A stretch of 64,000 nt of DNA from Rhizobium pisi (GTDB lineage Bacteria > Pseudomonadota > Alphaproteobacteria > Rhizobiales > Rhizobiaceae), in contig NZ_RJJT01000001.1 of the NCBI RefSeq assembly GCF_003938655.1, positions 455,782-519,781 of the forward strand, read 5' to 3'. The notes under the pieces were generated by a model that saw only the letters and a list, made by a program, of their open reading frames with translations, was not told the origin of the DNA and did no database searches. How positions within the stretch are numbered: position 1 is the stretch's first letter; every line of letters begins with the position of its first letter. Position numbers and translations under genes: made by a program. Positions 18,313 through 26,279 of the stretch are shown here, in pieces.

Positions 18313-20079
18313 ATGTACGATATCAGGGCCAGAAGCAGCTTTCACCATCGCGCAGCCGCGGCGCCGCGCACCCTTGGCGATTCCGATCGATTGCCCCGAT
18401 CGAACCGGCCTGATGTCGCGCTGCCCGAGGCCGAACTGCTGCGCGCCATCGGCCGCGCGCTGGAAGAGCAACGCGAAAAGGCAGCGCGCACGGCGCCGCT
18501 GGTCGACCGTATCGAAACCATCCTCGGCAATCGCCTGCTCGCTGCCAACGATATCGGTTCTCGTCTTTCGCCGGAGCCCCTGCGGAATGAAGAGCTGATC
18601 GCACCAGCCGCTGAACCGGCGATCGAACCGCTGGCCGCAATTCATCAAGAACCCGCCCCGCGCGGGCCCGCAGCGTCGCAGCGCAGCGCGCGCGGGATCG
18701 GTCTTGTGGCAATGGTCTCCGTGGCGACGATCGTCGGCGCCGGCTTACCGATTTTGATGCCGGCTTCGCCGGCTCTCTACCGCGCGGAGACGACGCTCGC
18801 GATAAAGACGGATGCTGCAAGCCGTGCGGCCTTCACCCAGGTTGCGGCGAAGGGATTGCTGTCGGCGCGGGTGGTCGCTTCGACGGTCGCCGCCCTGAAG
18901 CTCGATCGCGATGCCGAATTTGCCGGTGCCGGCGCCAATGCGCTTGGCGTCGCGCTTGACCTGCTTTCGGCGACAGGTGCTGCCGCCGATCCCGCTTCCC
19001 ATGCTGAGGCGACGCTGAAGCACGCGGTGGAGATATTGCCCGATGCAGCCGCCGGCACGATCCTCGTGAGGGTGACAACCGGCGAGAGCGGCAAGTCCAT
19101 GCGTATCGCCGCAAGGCTGGCCGAAGCGGTTGCCGCAGGGGATGGGCCTGGCGGGAGCGCTGAAACCGGCGGCGCCTTGCGCAAGACCTACGACGACGCC
19201 AAGGCCGAGCTTGCCGCCTTCACGGCAAAAAGCGGCGAGGGCAACGTCAAGGTGGCGATCGATCTACGCCGCCAGATCGACGGGCTCGATGCCGATCTCA
19301 AAGAGGCTGACCAGAACATCCTCACTGCCAAGACGCAGGCGGACCGGCTGAAGGCCGCAAAACTCGCCGATGTGCTCGACGGTTCGCTGCCCTCCGATAT
19401 GCTGTCGCCGGCGCTGCAGGACTGGCGCGACAAATATGCCGTCGCCAAGACGGCGCTTGCGCAACTTTCCGCCGAACTCGGCCCGCGCCATCCGCGCCTG
19501 CTGCAGCAGCAGGCCGAAGCCGACGGCTTGAAGGAAAATATGGGCAAGGAGCTTGTCCGTCTTGCCCAGGCCGCCAATACCGCCGCCAAGACCTCCGTCG
19601 ATGCACGCAAGGGCCTCAATGATCGTCGTAACACGCTGATCGCCCAGAGCCGGGATACCGGCGTCGATTTGTCACGACTGACTGAGCTGCGTGAAAAGGC
19701 GAATGCCGCCCGCTCGCGCCTGGAAGACGCGACGTCCGCATCAGCGGGAACAGCCACTGACGGTCGCATCGTTCTTCTGAAGCCCGCGCTGGCGACCGGG
19801 GTAACGGAAACGGATGGCTTGACCGGCCGCTCGCTGGCCGGCGCAGCGGTGGGCCTTGCGATAGGCCTTGCCGGGGCTTTCCTGCTGCGGCTGCGCAGGC
19901 CTGTCGCCGCTCCGGTACGAGGAGAGGTGCCGCTATCGCGGCCGCAGGCGCCGTTGCCATCGATGCCTGCGCAGGATCCCGCGCCGGTCGATGAGATGGA
20001 GGTGTTGCGCTCCGAAATCTCCGGTCTGCGTGACCGGCTGCGTGTCCATGCGCTCGAAGCGCGGCAGCCGCTGCGCTGA
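18313..20079 (+). CDS. GumC/Wzz-like polysaccharide chain-length (co-polymerase) protein
   Basis: A 588-residue inner-membrane protein. Residues 1-130 are cytoplasmic; the first membrane helix is near GIGLVAMVSVATIVGAGLPI, followed by the Wzz-type beginning YRAETTLAIKTDAA. A long coiled coil spans roughly 290-480, and the second helix is near GAAVGLAIGLAGAFLL, before a short Pro-rich tail. No Walker motif for a BY-kinase domain is present. Such proteins control polymer length in Wzy-type export. ATG 18313 is used; an in-frame GTG at 18304 is possible and neither has a clear ribosome site. The glycosyltransferase upstream is the only other polysaccharide gene nearby. Confidence 0.85.
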   Translation: MYDIRARSSFHHRAAAAPRTLGDSDRLPRSNRPDVALPEAELLRAIGRALEEQREKAARTAPLVDRIETILGNRLLAANDIGSRLSPEPLRNEELIAPAAEPAIEPLAAIHQEPAPRGPAASQRSARGIGLVAMVSVATIVGAGLPILMPASPALYRAETTLAIKTDAASRAAFTQVAAKGLLSARVVASTVAALKLDRDAEFAGAGANALGVALDLLSATGAAADPASHAEATLKHAVEILPDAAAGTILVRVTTGESGKSMRIAARLAEAVAAGDGPGGSAETGGALRKTYDDAKAELAAFTAKSGEGNVKVAIDLRRQIDGLDADLKEADQNILTAKTQADRLKAAKLADVLDGSLPSDMLSPALQDWRDKYAVAKTALAQLSAELGPRHPRLLQQQAEADGLKENMGKELVRLAQAANTAAKTSVDARKGLNDRRNTLIAQSRDTGVDLSRLTELREKANAARSRLEDATSASAGTATDGRIVLLKPALATGVTETDGLTGRSLAGAAVGLAIGLAGAFLLRLRRPVAAPVRGEVPLSRPQAPLPSMPAQDPAPVDEMEVLRSEISGLRDRLRVHALEARQPLR

Positions 20080-20199
20080 CCGAACATTTCCTTGCAAGTT
20101 TGCTATTGCGTTGCCGCTTTCGGACAAGATAGGGCGTTGGTGAGCAATTGACGCTCGCCGACTATTCATAGATTGACGCGAAACAGGGCGGAGAGACGC

Positions 20200-21099
20200 G
20201 TGACGACAGTAATCGATGGCAAGAACGTAGCCGCATCCGTAATCGAGACAGTGAAGGCTGCGACGGCCGCGCTGGAGAAAAGCAGCGGCGTCACCACTGG
20301 TCTTGCGGTCATCATCGTCGGCGATGATCCGGCAAGCCACGCCTATGTCGGCTCCAAGAGCCGTATGGCCAAGGAATGCGGCTTCAAGTCGGTCCAGCAC
20401 ACGCTGCCGGCCGAGACGAAGCAGGAGGAACTGGCTGCCCTCGTCGCCAGCCTCAACGCCGATCCGTCGATCCACGGCATCCTGGTGCAGCTGCCGTTGC
20501 CGAAGCCGCTCGACAGCGAGCCGATCATCCAGTCGATCCTGCCGGAGAAGGATGTCGACGGCTTGAGCGTCGTCAATGCCGGCAAGCTTGCCACCGGCGA
20601 TCTGAAGACCGGGCTGGTGTCCTGCACGCCGGCCGGCGCCATGGTCTTCGTCCGCCGCACCCACGGCGAGGATCTCTCCGGCCTCAGTGCCGTCGTCATC
20701 GGCCGCTCCAACCTGTTCGGCAAGCCGATGGCGCAGCTGCTGCTCAATGCCAATGCGACGGTGACGATCGCTCACTCCAGGACCAAGAACCTCGCCGAGG
20801 TCTGCCGCAATGCCGATATTCTGGTGGCTGCCGTCGGCCGGCCGGAGATGGTGAAGGCCGATTGGGTCAAGCCGGGTGCGACGGTCATCGACGTCGGCAT
20901 CAACCGTATTGCAGCACCCGAGCGGGGCGAGGGCAAGACCCGGCTGGTCGGCGACGTCGCCTTCGCCGAGGTCTCTGCGGTCGCCAGCACCATCACCCCG
21001 GTTCCCGGCGGTGTCGGACCGATGACCATCGCCATGCTGATGGCCAACACCGTCATCGCCGCTCACCGCACCGCAGGGCAGGTGCCGCCGAAGTTTTGA
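20200..21099 (+). CDS. folD: Bifunctional methylenetetrahydrofolate dehydrogenase / cyclohydrolase FolD
   Basis: FolD interconverts 5,10-methylene-, methenyl- and 10-formyl-tetrahydrofolate in one-carbon metabolism. The sequence has the active-site stretch [16 protein letters not shown], the QLPLPKPLD block, [12 protein letters not shown], the Rossmann region [16 protein letters not shown] and the C-terminal [16 protein letters not shown]. With GTG 20200 as start (GGAGAG upstream) it is 299 residues, the normal length. The stop is immediately adjacent to the convergent stop of the regulator at 21100, with no spacer. Confidence 0.97.
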   Translation: MTTVIDGKNVAASVIETVKAATAALEKSSGVTTGLAVIIVGDDPASHAYVGSKSRMAKECGFKSVQHTLPAETKQEELAALVASLNADPSIHGILVQLPLPKPLDSEPIIQSILPEKDVDGLSVVNAGKLATGDLKTGLVSCTPAGAMVFVRRTHGEDLSGLSAVVIGRSNLFGKPMAQLLLNANATVTIAHSRTKNLAEVCRNADILVAAVGRPEMVKADWVKPGATVIDVGINRIAAPERGEGKTRLVGDVAFAEVSAVASTITPVPGGVGPMTIAMLMANTVIAAHRTAGQVPPKF

Positions 21100-22128
21100 T
21101 TATCGCTGCTGCGGGGCAGGGCCGGTCGAGGCCCTGACGATCAGCTCGGTCTTCCAGAGCTCCTGGTCGGGGAAGGGCCCGGCCTGTTTCACCGTTCCGA
21201 TCAGCCGCTGGGCGATGCGCACACCTGCCGCCCGCAAGGAAGAGCGCGTCGTCGTCAACGGCACGGAGAAGTTTTCCGGCTTCAGCAGGGGCAGCACGTC
21301 GTCGTGGGCAATCAGAGAAATATCCTCTCCGAGCCGCAATCCCGCCTGGTTGACGGCGCGGATTGCGCCGAGCGCCAGCACGGTGCTGGAGCAGAGGATC
21401 GCCGTCGGCCGGTCCGGCAGCTGCAGGAAGCGTTCCATCGCCAGCAGGCCTTGCTCATCGGTCATCAGCGCGTGGCTCGCGCAGTCCTCGTCGAGCGCCA
21501 GTCCACGTTCGGCAAGGGCTGACATGACGCCGTTCCTCCTGCGGATAGCGAAATCGAGATGCATTGGCCCATTCATCAGCGCAAAGCGCTTATGGCCGAG
21601 CTGCAGCAGCAGCCGCGTCGCATCGTAGAAGGCCCCCTCATTGTCGATGTCGAGAAAGGGATAGTCCGGCTCCGACCCGAAGGAGCGGCCATGCACGACA
21701 TAGGGCATGGAAAGCGATTTCAGCATGGCGAGCCGGGGGTCGTGGCCACGCATATAGGCGACGAACAGCGCGTCGACATTGCCGCTGACGGCGAGGCGCC
21801 GGAGCGCGGCCACTTCGTCGTCGGGATCGGCCGGCATGATGACGAAGTGGAAGTCGTGGCGCACGGCCTCCTCGCCGAGCCCGGCCAGAAATTCGCCGAA
21901 ATGCACGTCGGACTGGTGGCCGGGCGCTGTCGGCATGACGAGGCCGATCGAGCCTGCCTTGCCGGTCGCAAGCCGCTGCGCAGCCTTGTTCGGCCGGTAC
22001 CCGGTCTCCTTGACGGCCTGGAGCACACGCTCGCGGGTCGCCTCATTGACCTCGGGATAGCCGTTGAGCGCCCGGCTCACCGTCGTCTGCGACAGTCCCA
22101 GCAATTCCGATAGCTGTTTGAGATTCAC
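21100..22128 (-). CDS. aglR: LacI-family repressor of the agl operon
   Basis: A 342-residue LacI/GalR regulator. The N-terminal helix-turn-helix has NLKQLSELLGLSQTTVSRAL and NGYPEVNEATRERV, and the effector-binding domain spans about 60-335. It diverges from aglE. The 14-bp palindrome TCAAAGCGCTTTGA before aglE and a related AAAGCGCTTT core about 58 bases before its own start are typical LacI-family operators, so it probably represses both. The inducer is presumably an alpha-glucoside; this is inferred from the neighbours. Confidence 0.92.
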   Translation of the reverse strand: MNLKQLSELLGLSQTTVSRALNGYPEVNEATRERVLQAVKETGYRPNKAAQRLATGKAGSIGLVMPTAPGHQSDVHFGEFLAGLGEEAVRHDFHFVIMPADPDDEVAALRRLAVSGNVDALFVAYMRGHDPRLAMLKSLSMPYVVHGRSFGSEPDYPFLDIDNEGAFYDATRLLLQLGHKRFALMNGPMHLDFAIRRRNGVMSALAERGLALDEDCASHALMTDEQGLLAMERFLQLPDRPTAILCSSTVLALGAIRAVNQAGLRLGEDISLIAHDDVLPLLKPENFSVPLTTTRSSLRAAGVRIAQRLIGTVKQAGPFPDQELWKTELIVRASTGPAPQQR

Positions 22129-22185
22129 CTGCTATGCTTCCTCCCGGCTCGCCTGAGCTTGGGGGCCAGCTGCCTCCCAGTGCCC

Positions 22186-22195
22186 AAAGCGCTTT
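22186..22195. promoter_or_regulatory. LacI-type operator core upstream of aglR
   Basis: The palindromic core AAAGCGCTTT matches the centre of the site in front of aglE. Its position before the regulator start suggests autoregulation. Confidence 0.7.
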
Positions 22196-22418
22196 CAATT
22201 ATGTATCATTTGGTGCGCTTGACTCAAGAAAAATCGCTCCATATTCCCCAATAGGCGCTGCTCAGCGGTGCTGGCGCATCGATCTGAAAATCGAATTCGA
22301 TTTTCGGAAGCCCCGGTGCGTAGATTCAAGGAGTTAGAGCGTTCTTTGTGCGTCCGGGAGGATGCGGGGCGCTCTGAGCTGCATGTTTATATCGAGTTTT
22401 CATGAAATGACTTGACTC

Positions 22419-22439
22419 CATTCCACCGAAAGTGGAATG
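22419..22439. promoter_or_regulatory. Inverted repeat in the aglR-aglE intergenic region
   Basis: Arms CATTCCAC (22419-22426) and GTGGAATG (22432-22439) around CGAAA lie about 80 bases before aglE and just upstream of the LacI-type site. This could be a second regulator site or a leader hairpin. The remainder of the 390-base intergenic region holds no gene. Confidence 0.45.
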
Positions 22440-22449
22440 AGTGAAGCTG

Positions 22450-22463
22450 TCAAAGCGCTTTGA
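22450..22463. promoter_or_regulatory. LacI-type operator upstream of aglE
   Basis: TCAAAGCGCTTTGA is a perfect 14-bp palindrome with the central CG pair typical of LacI/GalR operators. It ends 55 bases before the aglE start, where bound AglR would block transcription. Confidence 0.8.
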
Positions 22464-22518
22464 AATTCCGTTTGAAGGAATTCGGCGTGGGTTGGGATTG
22501 TGATGGGAGGTTGATCAC

Positions 22519-23880
22519 ATGAAAAAGTCATTTTTAATGGGCGTTGCCGTGGCGGCGCTTTTTGCAGGTGCTGCGTCCGCCGCCGATCTGAAATTTGCGC
22601 CGGGACAGGATGCCAAATTCAACTGGAAGAGCTATGACGAATTCAAGGCTGCCCATGCCGATCTGAAGGGTCAGCCGCTGGCGATCTTCGGGCCGTGGCG
22701 CGGCGAGGACGAGGCCTTCTTCCTGAGTGTTCTCGCCTATTTCACCGAAGCGACCGGCGTCGACGCCAAATATTCCTCTTCCGAAAACTACGAACAGCAG
22801 ATCGTCATCGACACGCAGGCCGGCTCGCCGCCGAATATCGCCGTTCTGCCGCAGCCTGGCCTCCTTGCCGACCTCGCCAGCAAGGGTTTCCTGACGCCGC
22901 TCGGCGATGAAAACTCCAAGTGGCTCAAGGACAATTACGGCGCCGGCGACAGCTGGGTCGGTTACGGCACCTACAAGGGCAAGGACGGCAAGGACGCCTT
23001 CTACGCTTTCCCCTTCAAGGCCGACGTGAAGTCGCTCGTCTGGTACGTTCCGGAGAATTTCGAGGAAGCCGGCTACAAGATCCCGACGACCATGGAAGAG
23101 CTGCATGCCCTGACCGACCAGATCGTTAAGGATGGTGGCGTTCCCTGGTGCATCGGCCTCGGTTCGGGCGGCGCCACCGGCTGGCCGGCGACGGACTGGG
23201 TCGAAGACATCATGCTGCGGACCCAGCCGCCGGAAGCCTATGACAAGTGGACGACCAACGAGCTGAAGTTCACCGACCCGGCCGTCGTTGCCGCGATCGA
23301 CGAATTCGGCAAGTTCGCCAAGAACGAGAAATACGTCAATGGCGGTGTCGCGGCTGTGGCATCGACCGACTTCCGCGACAGCCCGAAGGGGCTCTTCTCG
23401 GTTCCGCCGAAGTGCTACATGCACCATCAGGCCTCGTTCATCCCGTCCTTCTTCCCTGAAGGCACGAAGCTCGGTCAGGATGCCGACTTCTTCTACATGC
23501 CGACCTATGCTTCGCATCCCGAACTCGGCAAGCCGGTGCTCGGCGCCGGTACGCTCGTCTCGATCACCAAGGACTCGAAGGCGGCTCGTGCCTTCATCGA
23601 CTTCCTGAAGACGCCGATCGCGCATGAAGTCTGGATGGCGCAGTCGAGCTTCCTGACGCCTTATAAGGGCGTCAACGTCGATGCCTATGCCAACCCGCAG
23701 ATGAAGAAGGAAGGCGAAATCCTGACTTCGGCCACGACCTTCCGCTTCGACGGCTCCGACCTGATGCCGGGCAAGATCGGCGCCGGCGCCTTCTGGACGG
23801 GCATGGTCGATTTCGTCGGCGGCAAGTCTGCACAAGATGCTGCTGGCGAGATCCAGAGCGCCTGGGATGGCATCAAGTAA
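22519..23880 (+). CDS. aglE: Alpha-glucoside ABC transporter substrate-binding protein AglE
   Basis: Periplasmic family-1 solute-binding protein. The signal peptide MKKSFLMGVAVAALFAGAAS is followed by a cleavage site near residue 22. The mature protein contains SSENYEQQIVIDTQAGSPPN and a WVGYGTYKGKDGKDAFYAFP region typical of the alpha-glucoside branch. At 453 residues it matches rhizobial AglE, which binds sucrose, maltose and trehalose. The ribosome site is GGGAGG. It is followed by two hairpins before aglF. Confidence 0.95.
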   Translation: MKKSFLMGVAVAALFAGAASAADLKFAPGQDAKFNWKSYDEFKAAHADLKGQPLAIFGPWRGEDEAFFLSVLAYFTEATGVDAKYSSSENYEQQIVIDTQAGSPPNIAVLPQPGLLADLASKGFLTPLGDENSKWLKDNYGAGDSWVGYGTYKGKDGKDAFYAFPFKADVKSLVWYVPENFEEAGYKIPTTMEELHALTDQIVKDGGVPWCIGLGSGGATGWPATDWVEDIMLRTQPPEAYDKWTTNELKFTDPAVVAAIDEFGKFAKNEKYVNGGVAAVASTDFRDSPKGLFSVPPKCYMHHQASFIPSFFPEGTKLGQDADFFYMPTYASHPELGKPVLGAGTLVSITKDSKAARAFIDFLKTPIAHEVWMAQSSFLTPYKGVNVDAYANPQMKKEGEILTSATTFRFDGSDLMPGKIGAGAFWTGMVDFVGGKSAQDAAGEIQSAWDGIK

Positions 23881-23891
23881 TCCTTCAAATT

Positions 23892-23954
23892 ATGCCGCCG
23901 GCTTGCCGGCGGCATGGCTTGCATGACTGGCCGGGCTCGCAAACAGCCCGGCCA
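23892..23954 (+). repeat. Two tandem hairpins between aglE and aglF
   Basis: Hairpin one has perfect arms ATGCCGCCGG (23892-23901) / CCGGCGGCAT (23906-23915). Hairpin two has TGGCCGGGCT (23928-23937) / AGCCCGGCCA (23945-23954). Neither is followed by a T-run. They sit where binding-protein operons often carry 3' stabilisers that raise binding-protein mRNA over permease mRNA. No gene is visible in the 186-base gap. Confidence 0.7.
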
Positions 23955-24066
23955 TCGCAGGATATATTGTGGTCGGGCAATACAAAGAGATTGACGATGA
24001 CCGGCGTTGACCCGTCAGAATAAGAACCGGTCGGAATAAGATCAGGGGAAGCAGGGGAGGGACGAA

Positions 24067-25080
24067 ATGCTGTTGCAGATTGTGTCCGCTTTGGGCGTCG
24101 TGGTCGGGGCCGTTATCGCGTGCTCGGCCTATTTCTATTTTTCGAACAAGATTCTGGATCTCGCTCTGCCGGTGAAGGATGGCGACATTCGTGCCGCATC
24201 GCGCAATCTCAACCGTCGTGCGCTCGTCCGGCCCTGGCTGTTTGTCGGTCCGGCGCTCTTTCTTCTCATCGTCTACCTCGTCTATCCCGTTATCGCGACC
24301 GTCGTCCTTTCCTTCTACGACCGGTCGGGCCTGCAGTTCGTCGGCCTCGCCAATTATCAATGGGCGCTCGGCGACCGCGAATTCCGCCAGTCGATCTTCA
24401 ACAACATCCTTTGGCTCGCCGTCGTTCCGGCCGCCTGCACCTTCTTCGGCCTCGTCATCGCCGTGATGACCGACCGCATCTGGTGGGGCAATATCGCCAA
24501 GAGCATCGTCTTCATGCCGATGGCGATCTCCTTCGTCGGCGCCTCGGTCATCTGGAAATTCATCTATGAATATCGCGGCGGCAACGACGTCCAGATCGGC
24601 CTGCTGAACGCCATCGTCCAGCTTTTCGGCGGTACGCCCGAGGTGTGGATCTCCGTTCCCTTCTGGAACAACTTCTTCCTGATGATCATCCTGATCTGGA
24701 TCCAGACCGGTTTTGCCATGGTCATCCTGTCGGCTGCACTTCGCGGCATTCCCGAGGAGACGATCGAAGCCGCCGTCATCGACGGCGCCAATGGCTGGCA
24801 GATCTTCTGGCGCATCATGGTGCCGCAGGTCTGGGGCACCATCGCCGTCGTCTGGACGACGATCACCATTCTCGTCCTCAAGGTCTTCGATATCGTGCTG
24901 ACCATGACAAACGGCCAGTGGCAGACGATGGTGCTGGCGAACCTGATGTTCAACTGGTTGTTCCGCGGCGGCGGCGATTCCGGCCGAAGCGCCGTTATCG
25001 CCATCATCATCATGCTCGCCGTCACGCCGATCATGGTGTGGAACGTGCGCCGCGCCAATCGCGAACTGAAGGGGCATTGA
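24067..25080 (+). CDS. aglF: Alpha-glucoside ABC transporter permease AglF
   Basis: A 337-residue inner-membrane permease of the MalF type. It has an extra N-terminal helix (about 4-26), then the classic helix set beginning RPWLFVGPALFLLIVYLVYP. The cytoplasmic EAA loop that contacts the ATPase is visible as EAAVIDGANGWQIFWRIMVP (about residue 236 on). The ribosome site GGGAGG is 7 bases upstream. It is one base from aglG and so translationally coupled. Confidence 0.95.
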   Translation: MLLQIVSALGVVVGAVIACSAYFYFSNKILDLALPVKDGDIRAASRNLNRRALVRPWLFVGPALFLLIVYLVYPVIATVVLSFYDRSGLQFVGLANYQWALGDREFRQSIFNNILWLAVVPAACTFFGLVIAVMTDRIWWGNIAKSIVFMPMAISFVGASVIWKFIYEYRGGNDVQIGLLNAIVQLFGGTPEVWISVPFWNNFFLMIILIWIQTGFAMVILSAALRGIPEETIEAAVIDGANGWQIFWRIMVPQVWGTIAVVWTTITILVLKVFDIVLTMTNGQWQTMVLANLMFNWLFRGGGDSGRSAVIAIIIMLAVTPIMVWNVRRANRELKGH

Positions 25081-25081
25081 G

Positions 25082-26245
25082 ATGACTGCTGTCGGAAGCT
25101 ACTTCAAGATCGGCCCCGCCCGTCTCTTCGTTCACGCCGCCGTCCTGCTGATCGTCATCCTCTGGCTGATCCCGACGCTCGGCATCTTCGTCAGCGCGCT
25201 GCGCGACAAGGACCAGATCGTCGTGTCCGGCTGGTGGACAGCCTTCGTCGGTTCGACGCAGACCGTCGCCGTCCGCCTCGGCACTTCAGATCAGCAGCAA
25301 CAGGAAGGCGTCACCTACGTCATTTCAGGCAATGTGCTGGAAGGCCAGACCGGCCGCTCTGTGAAGGCCTTCGGCAACCGCGTGCAGCAGCCGGCGGCCT
25401 TCAAGGCCGGCGAGACTGCCGATCTCGGCGACGGGGAAACGCTGCAGATCAACAGCGATGGCAGCTACCGCTACATGAAAAACGCGGCCTTCTCGCCCGA
25501 CGAACGCCCGAAGCGCATCTATGCATCCGTCTCCGCGCCGCCTCAATTCACGATGCAGAACTACAACACGGTTCTAACAGGCGAGGGCATCGGCCAGTCC
25601 TTCATCAACTCGCTGACGGTGACGATCCCGGCGACGATCATCCCGATCCTGATCGCCGCTTTCGCCGCCTACGCCTTGAGCTGGATGGAATTCCCCGGCC
25701 GTGCGCTGATGATCGCGCTTGTCGTCGGCCTCATCGTCGTGCCATTGCAGATGTCGCTGATCCCGCTGCTGCGCCTTTACAACGAGATCGGCAACCTGCT
25801 GGGTCAACCGTCAAAGACCTATCCCGGCATCTGGCTGGCCCATACCGCCTTCGGCATGCCGCTCGCCATCTACCTCTTGCGGGCCTACATTGCCGGCCTG
25901 CCGAAGGAGATCATCGAATCCGCCCGCGTCGATGGCGCGAGCGATTTCGAGATCTTCGTCCGCATCGTTTTGCCTCTGTCCTTTCCAGCACTCGCCTCCT
26001 TCGCCATCTTCCAGTTCCTGTGGGTGTGGAACGACCTGCTCGTCGCCATGGTCTTCCTCGGCACCGACAAGGATCACCTCGTGCTGACCGGCAGCCTGAA
26101 CGCGCTGCTCGGTTCGCGCGGCGGCAACTGGGAGATTTTGACGGCGTCGGCCTTCGTCACTATCGTCGTGCCGCTGCTCGTCTTCTTCGGCCTTCAGCGT
26201 TATCTGGTGCGCGGTCTGCTGGCGGGCTCGGTCAAGGGAGGCTGA
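25082..26245 (+). CDS. aglG: Alpha-glucoside ABC transporter permease AglG
   Basis: The 387-residue MalG-type permease has helix one at about 14-40 and the EAA loop ESARVDGASDFEIFVRIVLP near residue 279. It ends with the YLVRGLLAGSVKGG tail typical of MalG-like proteins. Relatives are usually 275-300 residues; the excess is an extracytoplasmic insertion of about 100 residues (roughly 50-155) between helices one and two, rich in Gln, Gly and Asp. It partners AglF and the ATPase AglK. Confidence 0.95.
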   Translation: MTAVGSYFKIGPARLFVHAAVLLIVILWLIPTLGIFVSALRDKDQIVVSGWWTAFVGSTQTVAVRLGTSDQQQQEGVTYVISGNVLEGQTGRSVKAFGNRVQQPAAFKAGETADLGDGETLQINSDGSYRYMKNAAFSPDERPKRIYASVSAPPQFTMQNYNTVLTGEGIGQSFINSLTVTIPATIIPILIAAFAAYALSWMEFPGRALMIALVVGLIVVPLQMSLIPLLRLYNEIGNLLGQPSKTYPGIWLAHTAFGMPLAIYLLRAYIAGLPKEIIESARVDGASDFEIFVRIVLPLSFPALASFAIFQFLWVWNDLLVAMVFLGTDKDHLVLTGSLNALLGSRGGNWEILTASAFVTIVVPLLVFFGLQRYLVRGLLAGSVKGG

Positions 26246-26279
26246 CCATTTTCGAACGTGACTTCAGACAGGATATTCC

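Noticed and set aside
21097..21102. A possible frameshift or fusion between folD and the LacI-type gene because there is no spacer
   Set aside because: The two genes are convergent, both end normally at family-typical lengths, and adjacent stop codons are enough to explain the arrangement.
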